A stretch of 64,000 nucleotides of DNA from CAWCAL01 sp963695075 (GTDB lineage: Bacteria; Actinomycetota; Acidimicrobiia; Acidimicrobiales; CAWCAL01): positions 744,001-808,000 of the forward strand of contig CAVOFR010000007.1 of NCBI GenBank assembly GCA_963695075.1, written 5' to 3'. Numbering within the stretch: the stretch's first letter is position 1; each line of letters begins with the position of its first letter. Made by a program: the position numbers and the translations under genes. Under the pieces are notes generated by a model, which did no database searches, was not told the DNA's origin, and saw only the letters and a list, made by a program, of their open reading frames with translations. Shown piece after piece: positions 24,433 to 33,381 of this stretch.

Positions 24433-24993
24433 ATGGTCGCGAAGCTGGAACTGGTGCTCGACTGCGCCGACGCCGATCGTCTCGCCGACTTCTGGGCCGC
24501 GGCGCTCGGCTACCGGCGGCTCGGGTCGGCCGGGAACTACCGGTCGCTGGTCGATCCCGACCGGATCTCGCCCAAGCTGATCCTCCAGGAGGTCGCCGAG
24601 CCGAAGACGGCGAAGAACCGGCTCCACCTCGACCTCCACGCCGCCGACATCGAGGCGGAGGCGAGCCGACTGGTCGGCCTCGGCGCCACGCGGACCCGCG
24701 ACGAGCCCTTCCTCGAACACGGCACGTCGTGGATCCTGATGGCCGACCCCGAGGGCAACGAGTTCTGCGTCTGCGAGCTGGAGTCGGAGACTGCTCGACC
24801 CCGGTGGGCTGTCGGGAAGGGAGGAAGGTGGTGGGACAACCCCCCGATCCTCGTCCGCCCGCCCGAGGGCTTCGCCGACATGAACGACGAGGAGAAGCGG
24901 CACGTGGCCGGCAAGATCGCCGAGTACACGGTCCGGAAGGACGCCGAGCAGCGGGCGCGCAGGAACGAGGGCGACGACGCCGCGGCGACGTGA
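24433..24993 (+). CDS. VOC (glyoxalase/bleomycin-resistance fold) protein
   Basis: A 186-residue protein starting MVAKLELVLDCADAD. The first 115 residues form one VOC unit of paired beta-alpha-beta-beta-beta motifs: DRLADFWAAALGYRR, NRLHLDLHAADIEAEASRLV, then FLEHGTSWILMADPEGNEFC. The conserved His and Glu positions could bind a metal. The C-terminal 60 residues (DEEKRHVAGKIAEYTVRKDA) form a charged helix not usual for the family. Members include dioxygenases, lyases and drug-binding proteins, so function is open. Confidence 0.82.
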   Translation: MVAKLELVLDCADADRLADFWAAALGYRRLGSAGNYRSLVDPDRISPKLILQEVAEPKTAKNRLHLDLHAADIEAEASRLVGLGATRTRDEPFLEHGTSWILMADPEGNEFCVCELESETARPRWAVGKGGRWWDNPPILVRPPEGFADMNDEEKRHVAGKIAEYTVRKDAEQRARRNEGDDAAAT

Positions 24994-25107
24994 CGGGCCC
25001 GGCCCGGGGCGGCCCGCGGGGTCGGGTCGCCCGGCGATCATCGGTCGACGCGCGGTCGGGTCGGTGGGTGATGATGGGCTCCATCAACGAGCACCCGGGG
25101 AGCACAC

Positions 25108-25503
25108 ATGGCGATCGAGAAGACCACCTACCGGAGCGGGCCGTTCCAGGACATCATGTGCGAGGGGGTACGCGTCGGCGACCAGATCACCCTGGCGGGC
25201 CAGGTCGCGATGGACGAGACGGGCAACCTCGTCGGTCCCGGCGACGTCGTGGCCCAGTTCACCCAGTGCTACGCGAATCTCGAGCGGGTGCTCGCGCAGT
25301 TCGATGCCGACCTGAGCAACGTCGTCGACGAGATGATCTTCGTCACCGACTTCGACGCCGTGATGAGCAACATCGAACCGCTGGGAGCGCTCCGAGCCGA
25401 GCTCTTCGGCGGTGCCGCCGAAGCGAGCCAGACGATGGTCGAGGTGAGCAGACTCGTGTTGCCCGAGCTCATGGTCGAGGTGAAGGTCATCGCCCGGCTG
25501 TAG
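25108..25503 (+). CDS. RidA/YjgF family protein
   Basis: A 131-residue protein with GGAG 6 nt before ATG. It shows the RidA order: VRVGDQITLAGQVAMDETGN, then the QFTQCYANLERVLAQFDAD helix, and a C-terminal MVEVSRLVLPELMVEVKVIA strand pair. The Arg-deaminase contact of true RidA (usually an Arg in a RxxxxV...P segment) is not clear here, so imine/enamine deaminase activity is plausible but not certain. The lipase gene begins 9 nt downstream and may be in the same transcript. Confidence 0.87.
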   Translation: MAIEKTTYRSGPFQDIMCEGVRVGDQITLAGQVAMDETGNLVGPGDVVAQFTQCYANLERVLAQFDADLSNVVDEMIFVTDFDAVMSNIEPLGALRAELFGGAAEASQTMVEVSRLVLPELMVEVKVIARL

Positions 25504-25512
25504 GTTCGCCGG

Positions 25513-26658
25513 ATGCGTGTCGTGGTCCTGTGTCTTTCCCTGGGGATGATCGCCGCGGCGTGCGGCGACGACGGCGCGTCGGACGCAGCGCTGACGTTCT
25601 ACGAGCCCGCCACAGTCCTGTCCAGCGGTGAACCGGGCGAGCTGTTGTCGCAGAGTCCGATCGAGCTCAACCCGGAGATGAACGGGACCGGCTTCGAGGT
25701 GGAGTACGTCTCCACCACTCCGGCCGGTGACCCGGTGCCGGTCACCGGTGTCATCATCCAACCCGCCATCCCGCCCCCCGACGGCGGCTACCCGGTCGTC
25801 GTATGGGCCCACGGTACGACGGGGATCGGTGACGACTGTGCCCCGTCGAACTTCGCGCCCATCACCATCCCCGGCGCGGCGGCCCTGCTCGACGCGGGCT
25901 ACATCGTCGCCGCCCCCGACTACGAGGGCCTCGGCGTCGCCGACGAGATCCACCCCTACCTTGTGGGCGAGGCTGCCGGCCACAACGTGCTCGACGCGGC
26001 CCGGGCCGCCGGAGAGCTGGGCGGCGGCGACGTGACCGTGGCCTGGGGCTGGTCCCAGGGTGGCCATGCGGCACTGTTCGCCCGCTCGCTCCAGCCGGAG
26101 TACGCCCCCGAGCTCGACTTCCGCGGCGCCGCCGCCCACGCCCCGGTGACCGACGCCGGCACGTTCCTCCGTCCCGGTCTCGTCGATCCGGTCGTCTTCC
26201 CCTTCGCCGCCGAAGCCGTGCTCGGCTGGGCCGAGGTCTACGAGCAGACCGAGCTCCTCGACCTCGTCGTGGTCGAGGACGCCGAGACCGCGCGCTTGGC
26301 CCGACAGGGCTGCACCGGTGACATCGCCGAAGGGGTCACCCGGCCGCCCGAAGACGTCTTCCGGTCCGATCCCGAGAACGTCGATCCGTGGCAGGCGGCA
26401 CTCGAGGTCAACTCCGTCGTGGTCGGCGACACCACCGCGCCTGTCGTCATCGCCCACGGCGACGCCGATCCCCTCGTCCCCATCGCGGGCACCGAAGCGC
26501 TGTTCGACCAGCTGTGCGCCGAAGAGGTTGCGACGCAGCTCATGCGGGAGCCCGACTGGGACCACAACCTGGCCTACGCCGAGGCGATCGACGACGTCGT
26601 CACGTGGATCGGCGATCGATTCGCCGGCGAGCCCGCACCCGCGGACTGCCCGGCCTGA
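25513..26658 (+). CDS. Secreted alpha/beta lipase-like lipoprotein
   Basis: A 381-residue protein. The signal LGMIAAACGDDG carries the lipobox AAAC. The mature part has the oxyanion region VVWAHGTTGIGDDCAP and the nucleophile elbow GWSQGGHAALFA (GxSxG). The acid is in HGDADPLVPI and the His in DHNLAYAEA. A disulphide is likely between the Cys after GIGDD and a later Cys. It resembles fungal/actinobacterial secretory lipases (LIP family) that act on triglycerides or polyesters. It is convergent with the CRTAC1 gene, 6 nt away. Confidence 0.87.
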   Translation: MRVVVLCLSLGMIAAACGDDGASDAALTFYEPATVLSSGEPGELLSQSPIELNPEMNGTGFEVEYVSTTPAGDPVPVTGVIIQPAIPPPDGGYPVVVWAHGTTGIGDDCAPSNFAPITIPGAAALLDAGYIVAAPDYEGLGVADEIHPYLVGEAAGHNVLDAARAAGELGGGDVTVAWGWSQGGHAALFARSLQPEYAPELDFRGAAAHAPVTDAGTFLRPGLVDPVVFPFAAEAVLGWAEVYEQTELLDLVVVEDAETARLARQGCTGDIAEGVTRPPEDVFRSDPENVDPWQAALEVNSVVVGDTTAPVVIAHGDADPLVPIAGTEALFDQLCAEEVATQLMREPDWDHNLAYAEAIDDVVTWIGDRFAGEPAPADCPA

Positions 26659-26664
26659 TCAGCC

Positions 26665-28518
26665 TCACGCCGCACGCACGACGTCGAGCTGCTGATCCAG
26701 CTCCACGTCGGTGACCGTCTGTGGGGTGGTCTCACCGGGCCAGAAGACCTCGACCTTCGCGAGCGGCTCGGTCCGGTCGCCGAAGCCGCGGTGCACCGTC
26801 GGCGGCTTCTGCGATTCGTACGACCCGCTGGTGCTGACCCAATCGACGATCGGCGTCGAATCGGCATCGGGCGTGATGACCACCCGCGCCCCGTCACCCC
26901 ACCGGTTCCCCGGCTGGGTCGGATCCTCGAGCGAGATCGTGATCCACGACCGGGCCGGCTCGGTGTCGTTGCGGTACAGGACGGGGGTGTCGTTGGACTG
27001 GGCGATCAGCAGGTCCAGGTCGCCATCGCCGTCCATGTCGAAGGGCACCAGCGCATGGCCCACACCCGAGTCGTCGATGCCCACCTGGGCCGCGACGTCC
27101 CCGAACGGCGAGTCGGCCGCTCGGCCCGACCACGCGAAGAAGCGTGTCGGATCATCGACGAAGGGGAAGATGAGTCTGTCATTCGGGTCGGGCTCGTCCG
27201 AGACACGGAAGCCGTTGGTGGCAACGACCTCCAGCTGGCCGTCGTTGGAGAAGTCCTCGATCGCGGCGCCCCAGCCCCAATCGGTGTCGCGGACCCCGAG
27301 CTCGTCGGTGCCGTCGCTAAAAGAACCGCTGCCGTCATTCAGGTAGAGCCGGTTCCCGGAGCATGCGACGAAGCTGGATCCCGGACAGATCTCGCCTTCG
27401 GGTGGATCGAGGTAGATGGACGTGATGAACCAGTCGGGTGTCCCGTCGCCGTCGATGTCACGGACGACCGAACCCATACCGTTCTCGTCCGTACCGACGC
27501 CGGCTTCCTCGGTGATGTTCTCGAACCCGGTCCCCTCGACGTTTCGGTACAGATGGCTCGTGCAACCGTCACCGGTGATGGCGAGATCCGGCCATCGGTC
27601 ACCGTCGACGTCGTTGAACACGCCTGTGAACGCCACGATGTCGTCCAACGCCAGTCCGTACTCCTCGGTCACGTCGGCGAACCGGCCGGTGCCATCGTTG
27701 AGATAGAGAGCGGAGCGACCCGGCGGCGTGCCCGGCTCCAAGGGAAAGCCGACCGCGGCGGTGCCGGCGGCCGTCTCACAGGGTGTGGGCGAGGCGCCTC
27801 TCTCCCAGATCCCGGCTTCTTCGGCCCGGCCGAACGAGAGCTGGTTGAAGATCTCGAATCGCCATTGCAGGACGAGCAGATCCATGTGGCCGTCGAGGTT
27901 CACGTCGGCAACCGTGACGCCGTGTTGCTGGGTGTTGGTGGTGCTCGCTGCCACCGGCCGATCCAGTCCCCGGGTTGCCGCCTCGTCGGTGAAGTGGCCC
28001 GTACCGTCGTTGACCAGGAGTTGGTCCGAGCCCGCCGCCGCCCCCGCCGCGAACAGGTCGAGGTCGCCGTCCCCTTCGATGTCGAGGAACGCCGAGGCCG
28101 CCGAGCCGAAGCGGTCGATCGGTCCGCCAACCCCGACGTCGGCGGCGATATCGGTGAAGCCGCCCTCACCATCGTTGACGTAGAGCCCGTTGGGTTTGCC
28201 CACCCTCGGTAGGAAGACGTCGAGATCGCCGTCGCGGTCGATGTCGGCTACAGCAGCCGCGGCACCCTGGGATTCCTCGCCGCTGAAGCCCAGGTCGGAC
28301 TGGGTCTCGGTGAAACCGGATTCCTCGCTGACGTCGGTGAACAACGGTAGGTCCACCTCGATCGGTGGCTCGGGTGCAACCGTCGTCGTGGTTGCGACGA
28401 TCGACCTCGGTGCAGTCGTCGTCGAAAGTGACCCGTCGGAGGACCCGCCGACGTCGCCACTGCATGCTGCGAGTGCGATCGCGGCCGGGAAGACGAGACA
28501 GAGTCGGCCAGGCGGCAT
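26665..28518 (-). CDS. Second CRTAC1-family lipoprotein with FG-GAP/VCBS repeats and ASPIC/UnbV end
   Basis: A 617-residue protein from MPPGRLCLV; a longer in-frame start exists but this one places the signal LVFPAAIALAACSGD (lipobox LAAC) normally. A Thr/Pro-rich linker is followed by repeated calcium-loop propeller units (DIDRDGDLDVFL, DIEGDGDLDLFA, DVNLDGHMDLLV, DVDGDRWPDLAI, DIDGDGTPDWFI, DMDGDGDLDLLI). The C terminus has the ASPIC/UnbV domain (GFGDRTEPLAKVEVFWPGE). It is a diverged paralogue of 13305-15200. It is divergent from the prepilin-like operon with only 76 nt between starts, suggesting the two surface systems are expressed together. Confidence 0.88.
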   Translation of the reverse strand: MPPGRLCLVFPAAIALAACSGDVGGSSDGSLSTTTAPRSIVATTTTVAPEPPIEVDLPLFTDVSEESGFTETQSDLGFSGEESQGAAAAVADIDRDGDLDVFLPRVGKPNGLYVNDGEGGFTDIAADVGVGGPIDRFGSAASAFLDIEGDGDLDLFAAGAAAGSDQLLVNDGTGHFTDEAATRGLDRPVAASTTNTQQHGVTVADVNLDGHMDLLVLQWRFEIFNQLSFGRAEEAGIWERGASPTPCETAAGTAAVGFPLEPGTPPGRSALYLNDGTGRFADVTEEYGLALDDIVAFTGVFNDVDGDRWPDLAITGDGCTSHLYRNVEGTGFENITEEAGVGTDENGMGSVVRDIDGDGTPDWFITSIYLDPPEGEICPGSSFVACSGNRLYLNDGSGSFSDGTDELGVRDTDWGWGAAIEDFSNDGQLEVVATNGFRVSDEPDPNDRLIFPFVDDPTRFFAWSGRAADSPFGDVAAQVGIDDSGVGHALVPFDMDGDGDLDLLIAQSNDTPVLYRNDTEPARSWITISLEDPTQPGNRWGDGARVVITPDADSTPIVDWVSTSGSYESQKPPTVHRGFGDRTEPLAKVEVFWPGETTPQTVTDVELDQQLDVVRAA

Positions 28519-28553
28519 TGGTGCACCGTATATCGCTTTGTACCCGACCGTAC

Positions 28554-28582
28554 TTGCCACCCGCTGGTGCAGGGACTAGTGT
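28554..28582 (+). promoter_or_regulatory. Promoter of the prepilin-like operon
   Basis: TTGCCA at 28554-28559 and TAGTGT at 28577-28582 are separated by exactly 17 nt. Transcription would begin about 6 nt before the ATG at 28595, giving a nearly leaderless mRNA. Confidence 0.4.
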
Positions 28583-28594
28583 AACCCGGGATAC

Positions 28595-30487
28595 ATGGAG
28601 CTGTCCTCGTTGGGTGACCGGGGCGCTCCGCGATCGGGAGCGGGAGCTGACGCCGGGCGTCGGCATCGTCGGCCGCCCCCAGTCAGCTCGGACGGTGCGC
28701 AAGTGCTCAGCTTCTCGAGATTCACCGCGGGGACAGGTCGGCCTTCCACGTCCGAGGACCAGCGGGGCTTCGCGCTGATCGAAGTCGTGGTGGCGATGAT
28801 GATCATCGGCCTGCTCGTCGGCGCGCTGACAACAGGCCTGATCACCACCATGCGATCGGCCTCCAGCGCCAACGAGGTGGCGCGGTCCAATGTGCTGTTG
28901 ACGAGCTTCGAGGAGACGCTCCAACAGATCGACTACCGACCCTGCACCGACGGTGACGTCGTCGCTCTCTACACCGCAGCGTTCAACGACTACGAGTCCG
29001 GCCTGCCGGCCGCCCAGCGAATCGTCGGGCCATCGGGCCAGGTCAGTGCCACGATCGTGTCAGCGGACACCCACGGTGGATGCACGGGTGGATCGGCCGA
29101 CTCGGGCAAGCAGTCCCTGGGGCTCGAGGTCACCTACCGGGGCACCACCCGCGCCGGGACGATGGTGAAGCGCAACCCCGCGCCGGCCGAGGGCCCGGTC
29201 GCCGACTTCAACGCCACGGTCGAGAGTTTCATCGGTGATCCGCTCGGCATCGTGGCGCTCGACGGTAGCAACTCCACGCCACAGGCCGCCCTGATCGAGT
29301 ACAGGTGGGAGTGCGGCGACCCCGCCGGCACCGTCTTCGTCTCCGACCCCCCCGACAACCCCCAGCCGGATGAACGCTGCACCTACAACGCCACCGGAGC
29401 GAGCGAGGACTACACGATCACGCTCACCGTGACCGATGCCGAGGGGGTCACCAACAGTACGTCCAGGCTCGTCACGATCCCGGCCGCGAGCAGTCCACCG
29501 CTGCCCCCGGCCGCGGTGATCAACACTTCCTGCGGGGCCAGCTCGCCGTGTCCCACCGGTAATTCCCCTCTCACGGTCAACTTCGACGGCACCGCCTCCA
29601 ACTCGCTCGATGGCACGATCGTCTCTCATGCCTGGGATTTCGGTGACCCGTTGAGCGGTACGGCGAACTCCTCGTCCGACGCCGTCACCTCCCACGTCTT
29701 CACGCGCGACCAGATCCATCAGGTCAAGCTCACGGTGACCGACAGCTTCGGACTCACCGGCATCGCCTTCTACAACATCGACGTAACGGTGGTCGGCCCG
29801 CCGCCGCCGACGGCCATCTTCGCCATGTCGATCCAGAGCTCCACAGGCACCTTCACCCCGCTGCCGTCGGGTTCGACCGTGGTGACCGACCAGTACGTCA
29901 GATTCGACGGGGGGGCGTCGCACGACGACAACAACGATCCGGTCAGCAGCTACTCATGGGACTTCGGTGACGGAACCACCGCGACCGGCAACCCGCCGTC
30001 CGCCCATCTCTACGACACCCCCCACGTCCCCCCCGGTACGCCCTACACGATCAGCCTGACGGTCACCGCGGCCAACGGGGCCACCGCCACCACGACCCAG
30101 ACGCTCATGGTGAAGGACTTCGACCCGCCGAATCCCGTCACCGAGGTCGATGCTGCTGGTGAGTTTCTCTTCAACAACCCCGACGCCTGGATGAAGTTCG
30201 GGTGGACGAACGGTCCGTCCTCGCCCGGCGAGCAGGTCGAGGTCGAGATCCAGGTAGAAGTAACCCAGGGCTGCATTGCGTGGCCGACCAAGACCAAACG
30301 CTTCGCCGCCGGAGCCGAGGGAACGTACCAGGTCGCCCAATGGAACCTCTATTGGCCCGACTCGCTCAACTTCTGCCTCGGGTCGAAGTACCGGGAGAGA
30401 GCCCGGACGATTCGCACGAACGCCTACGGCACCTTCTCCAGTGAGTGGTCACCGTGGGGAGACTCCTGGTGGGTGGAACACCTGTGA
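28595..30487 (+). CDS. Prepilin-like protein with PKD domains, gene 1 of operon
   Basis: A 630-residue protein. Residues 57-80 are a type IV prepilin N terminus: cleavage after Gly58 (QRG/FALIEVVVAMMII) with Glu at +5 (residue 63), then a hydrophobic helix. The leader before the cleavage site is long (58 residues), or shorter if the GTG at 28703 (VLSFSRF) is used. After about 110 residues of pilin-like globular region come three PKD-type modules (YRWECGDPAG, HAWDFGDPLSG, YSWDFGDGTTATG) and a C-terminal fibronectin-like part (VTEVDAAGEF to WSPWGDSWW). It is far larger than ordinary pilins. Overlap with gene 2 is GTGA. Confidence 0.85.
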   Translation: MELSSLGDRGAPRSGAGADAGRRHRRPPPVSSDGAQVLSFSRFTAGTGRPSTSEDQRGFALIEVVVAMMIIGLLVGALTTGLITTMRSASSANEVARSNVLLTSFEETLQQIDYRPCTDGDVVALYTAAFNDYESGLPAAQRIVGPSGQVSATIVSADTHGGCTGGSADSGKQSLGLEVTYRGTTRAGTMVKRNPAPAEGPVADFNATVESFIGDPLGIVALDGSNSTPQAALIEYRWECGDPAGTVFVSDPPDNPQPDERCTYNATGASEDYTITLTVTDAEGVTNSTSRLVTIPAASSPPLPPAAVINTSCGASSPCPTGNSPLTVNFDGTASNSLDGTIVSHAWDFGDPLSGTANSSSDAVTSHVFTRDQIHQVKLTVTDSFGLTGIAFYNIDVTVVGPPPPTAIFAMSIQSSTGTFTPLPSGSTVVTDQYVRFDGGASHDDNNDPVSSYSWDFGDGTTATGNPPSAHLYDTPHVPPGTPYTISLTVTAANGATATTTQTLMVKDFDPPNPVTEVDAAGEFLFNNPDAWMKFGWTNGPSSPGEQVEVEIQVEVTQGCIAWPTKTKRFAAGAEGTYQVAQWNLYWPDSLNFCLGSKYRERARTIRTNAYGTFSSEWSPWGDSWWVEHL

Positions 30488-33381
30488 GCTCCGACCTGCC
30501 GATGGGCGAGACACAATCCCGGGGCCCGAGCCCAAACGACGACGGTGCGTCCGGGTTCGGCTCTCGATTCGGGCAATCGGGGGCCATGCTGGTCGAGGTG
30601 ATGTTGGCCGTCTCCCTCAGCGCCCTTCTGCTCGGCGGGTTTCTCGGCTGGGCTCTCCTCTCGATCACCCAACAGCAATCGGTCCGAACCACCAACGACG
30701 AGACGTTCGGGCTGGGCCTCGCCAGCGTGCAGTTCCCCCATGACGTCGCCAGCTCGTTGGCAGCGGTCAGTGAGCTCGACGAGACCGGGACCGCCCGGAG
30801 TGCCGGCGACATCCGCGACTGCGCCGGCGGAGAGGCGTCCGGAGGAGACGTGCTGGCCGGCCTCATCACCCCCGCCCATCGCCGCATCACCTTCGTCCTC
30901 GTATCCTCCACCGAGGAGCCGGGCACGCAGGAGCTCTGGCGGCGAGAGTGCCCCAACCTGTCCGAGGCCACCGACGTCACGCTCGCCGATCCCGACCTCA
31001 GCGCTCCACCGGGGGTCAATCCCGGTCAGATCGACCCGTCGACGGCCGGCAACGACGGCACCTCGAGGCGCATGACCACGGGGGTGCTCAGTGCCTCGAC
31101 CGCGTGCCCGCACGGGGGCGGTACGGGCCAGGATCAATTCTGCAAGACGGTCTCGCTCATAGCGAACGTGGTCGACCGACCCACGACGGTCGTGGTCAAG
31201 GGCACGCGTCGGGTCAACAGCTACGCACCGCCGGGCACCGAACCGATCCCCCGGTTCACCTTCTCGCCCAACCCGCCCGAGCGCGACGAGACCATCACCT
31301 TCGACGCGTCCACTTCGGTCGATCCCCGCGGCGGCACCCTCACCTACGCGTGGGACTTCGGAGACGGCAACACGTCCACGACCGGACCCGTCGTCACGCA
31401 CTCATACCCGACCATCGGGCTGAGGACGGTCAGCCTGCACGTGACCAACAGCGAGGGAACTTCCAGCTCGAGCCCCGCGATCCGTACCGTCGACGTCGTG
31501 GCCAAGCCACCGACCGCGACGTTCCTCGGCGTGCCACTGTCGGCGGTGAGGGGGACGCCGACCAACATCCTCGTAGACCTCGAGGCGTTCGAGGGCACGC
31601 TCGACACCTATGAGTGGGACTGGGGGGACGGATCGTCCGATCCGCCTTCGAGCTCGTGCTCCGGCCAGACCACCTGTCAGATCGCCGGGGTCCACACGTA
31701 CGCCGCGATCAGCAACTACCTCCTGAAGATCACCGTCACCGACACGCAGGGCAACAGCCGAACGGTCGTAGCCTCGATCTCCATCCAGAGCGAGGTGCTC
31801 TACGTCAGTTCGACCGGCTCCGACACCAGTGGATGCGGGTCCTCCGGCGCCCCGTGCCGGGAGATCCAGAAGGGGCTGGACGAAGCCCAGTCCCGAGCCA
31901 AGACGCTCGTTCTGGTGACCGGTGGGTCCTTCGCCCGCTTCGACGCGCGCTCGGGGATCAATGTCGACGGCGGGTACGCGGCCGGCTACCAGTCGCAGGG
32001 CCAGACAACGACGGTGAACGCATCAGCGGTCGGATCCCAGTACTCCGCCCTGCGGGCCGACAACATCTCCGCGGCGACGGTGATCTCGAACCTCACGCTG
32101 GTCGGTCCGACGCTGTCCGGCGGTTCGTCCAGCACCGCACAGGCGGCTGTGGTCCGCAACGGATCGGCCAACCTCACGCTGTCCGATCTCGACATCAACG
32201 GCGGTCAAGGCCCGTCGGCGACGGGACTGCTGGTCGAGGGCGGATCCTCGGTCGCGGTCGACGCCACGACCATCGCCAGTGGGACCACACTCGGCGACGG
32301 CAACAGCGCCTATGGCGTTCGGGCGATCCAGGGATCGAATGTCACCATCACCGGTGGTTCGACAACCGCGTCCGCCGGCGTCGCCTCTCCGAACTCCACC
32401 GGCGCGGTGCCGGGCAAGCCGGCCAAGGCCTGCGACGGCGGCAACGGCGCAAACGCCGGCGGTCCCTCCAGCCCGGGCAGCGGCGGGAGCGGTTGCAGCA
32501 GCGGCGGGGCAAGAGGTGGCAACGGCGGCCGGGGCGGCCAGTACAGCGGAGGCGGTCAGTCGGGTCAGTCCGGTGGCGGTGGGGCGTCGGGTGGCAACGG
32601 CGGCTACGGCACGGTCACCGGCTGCGGCAGCTGGGGCGTCGGGAACTGTGACCACGGCAACGGCGGTGGTTCGCACGGCAATTCGGGCAACGGAGGCGGT
32701 GGTGGATCGGCCGGAGCCGGTGCGACCAACGCTCCCGGCACCAAGGCCGCTCTCTGGTCCAACACGTCTGGCGGTAATGGCGGCAATGGTGGTCGAGGTG
32801 CCGGTGGCGGTGGCGGTGGCGGTGGTGCATCCGCATCGGCCTCCGGTGGTGGCGGTGGTGCCGGTGGGGCCGGTGGAGAGAGCGGGATCGGCCAGACATC
32901 GCCCGGGGTATCCGGCGGCGGGTCCTTCGGGGTCTATGCGGTTGATTCGACCATCACTCTCACCGGGGTCACCGTGAACTCGGCGGCTGCCGGCAAGGGC
33001 GGCAATGGTCGTCCGGGCGGGGATGGAGGAAACGCCGGGCATGGTGGCACCGGCGGCTGGGAGTCGTGCTGTTATGCCTCCCCCGGATGGCACGGTGGCC
33101 GCGGTGGTGGCGCCGGCGGTGGTGGCGGTTCCGGTGGTGGCGCCGGCGGACCTTCCATCGCGGTGTACCACAACGGCTCCGGATCGCTCTCGATCTCCGG
33201 TGGGTCGCGGGCGCCGGCAGGATCGGCTGCTGCGGGAGGAACCGGCGGTTCCGGCGGTTCGGGTGGAGTCGCCGGCAACGGTCAGGGCTCGGCCCACAAC
33301 GGTGGGGGCGGTTCGGGCGGTGGCAGTGGCCAGAGTGGCCTGCGACTCTCGATCTGGGACAACGGGAGCCAGACGCCGTGA
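30484..33381 (+). CDS. Giant prepilin-like protein with PKD, beta-helix and Gly-rich regions, gene 2 of operon
   Basis: A 965-residue protein starting with GTG that overlaps the previous TGA. Residues 33-60 form a prepilin N terminus: Gly33/Ala34, Glu38 at +5 (GAMLVEVMLAVSLSALLLGG). Residues 255-437 contain two PKD modules (YAWDFGDGNTSTTG, YEWDWGDGSSDPPS). Residues 439-640 (LYVSSTGSDTSGCG, NVDGGYAAGYQ, VISNLTLVG, NLTLSDLDING) look like a parallel beta-helix as in DUF1565/pectate-lyase folds. The last 320 residues are a Gly-rich low-complexity tail. Pilus subunits with an adhesive beta-helix and elastic Gly tail are not a standard arrangement. Overlap with gene 3 is GTGA. Confidence 0.85.
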   Translation: MSSDLPMGETQSRGPSPNDDGASGFGSRFGQSGAMLVEVMLAVSLSALLLGGFLGWALLSITQQQSVRTTNDETFGLGLASVQFPHDVASSLAAVSELDETGTARSAGDIRDCAGGEASGGDVLAGLITPAHRRITFVLVSSTEEPGTQELWRRECPNLSEATDVTLADPDLSAPPGVNPGQIDPSTAGNDGTSRRMTTGVLSASTACPHGGGTGQDQFCKTVSLIANVVDRPTTVVVKGTRRVNSYAPPGTEPIPRFTFSPNPPERDETITFDASTSVDPRGGTLTYAWDFGDGNTSTTGPVVTHSYPTIGLRTVSLHVTNSEGTSSSSPAIRTVDVVAKPPTATFLGVPLSAVRGTPTNILVDLEAFEGTLDTYEWDWGDGSSDPPSSSCSGQTTCQIAGVHTYAAISNYLLKITVTDTQGNSRTVVASISIQSEVLYVSSTGSDTSGCGSSGAPCREIQKGLDEAQSRAKTLVLVTGGSFARFDARSGINVDGGYAAGYQSQGQTTTVNASAVGSQYSALRADNISAATVISNLTLVGPTLSGGSSSTAQAAVVRNGSANLTLSDLDINGGQGPSATGLLVEGGSSVAVDATTIASGTTLGDGNSAYGVRAIQGSNVTITGGSTTASAGVASPNSTGAVPGKPAKACDGGNGANAGGPSSPGSGGSGCSSGGARGGNGGRGGQYSGGGQSGQSGGGGASGGNGGYGTVTGCGSWGVGNCDHGNGGGSHGNSGNGGGGGSAGAGATNAPGTKAALWSNTSGGNGGNGGRGAGGGGGGGGASASASGGGGGAGGAGGESGIGQTSPGVSGGGSFGVYAVDSTITLTGVTVNSAAAGKGGNGRPGGDGGNAGHGGTGGWESCCYASPGWHGGRGGGAGGGGGSGGGAGGPSIAVYHNGSGSLSISGGSRAPAGSAAAGGTGGSGGSGGVAGNGQGSAHNGGGGSGGGSGQSGLRLSIWDNGSQTP
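32400..33360 (+). repeat. Glycine-rich low-complexity coding repeat
   Basis: About 960 nt inside the giant prepilin-like gene, made of irregular GGN-rich codon runs. It encodes Gly-Gly-Asn, Gly-Gly-Ser and Gly-Gly-Ala rich sequence with occasional Cys pairs. It is not a tandem array with fixed period and is interrupted by about 40 residues (SFGVYAVDSTITLTGVTVNS) that return to beta-helix style. Confidence 0.85.

Noticed and set aside
32400..33360. Possible CRISPR or tandem-repeat array
   Set aside because: The repetition is irregular glycine codons inside a long open frame with no fixed repeat and spacer lengths.
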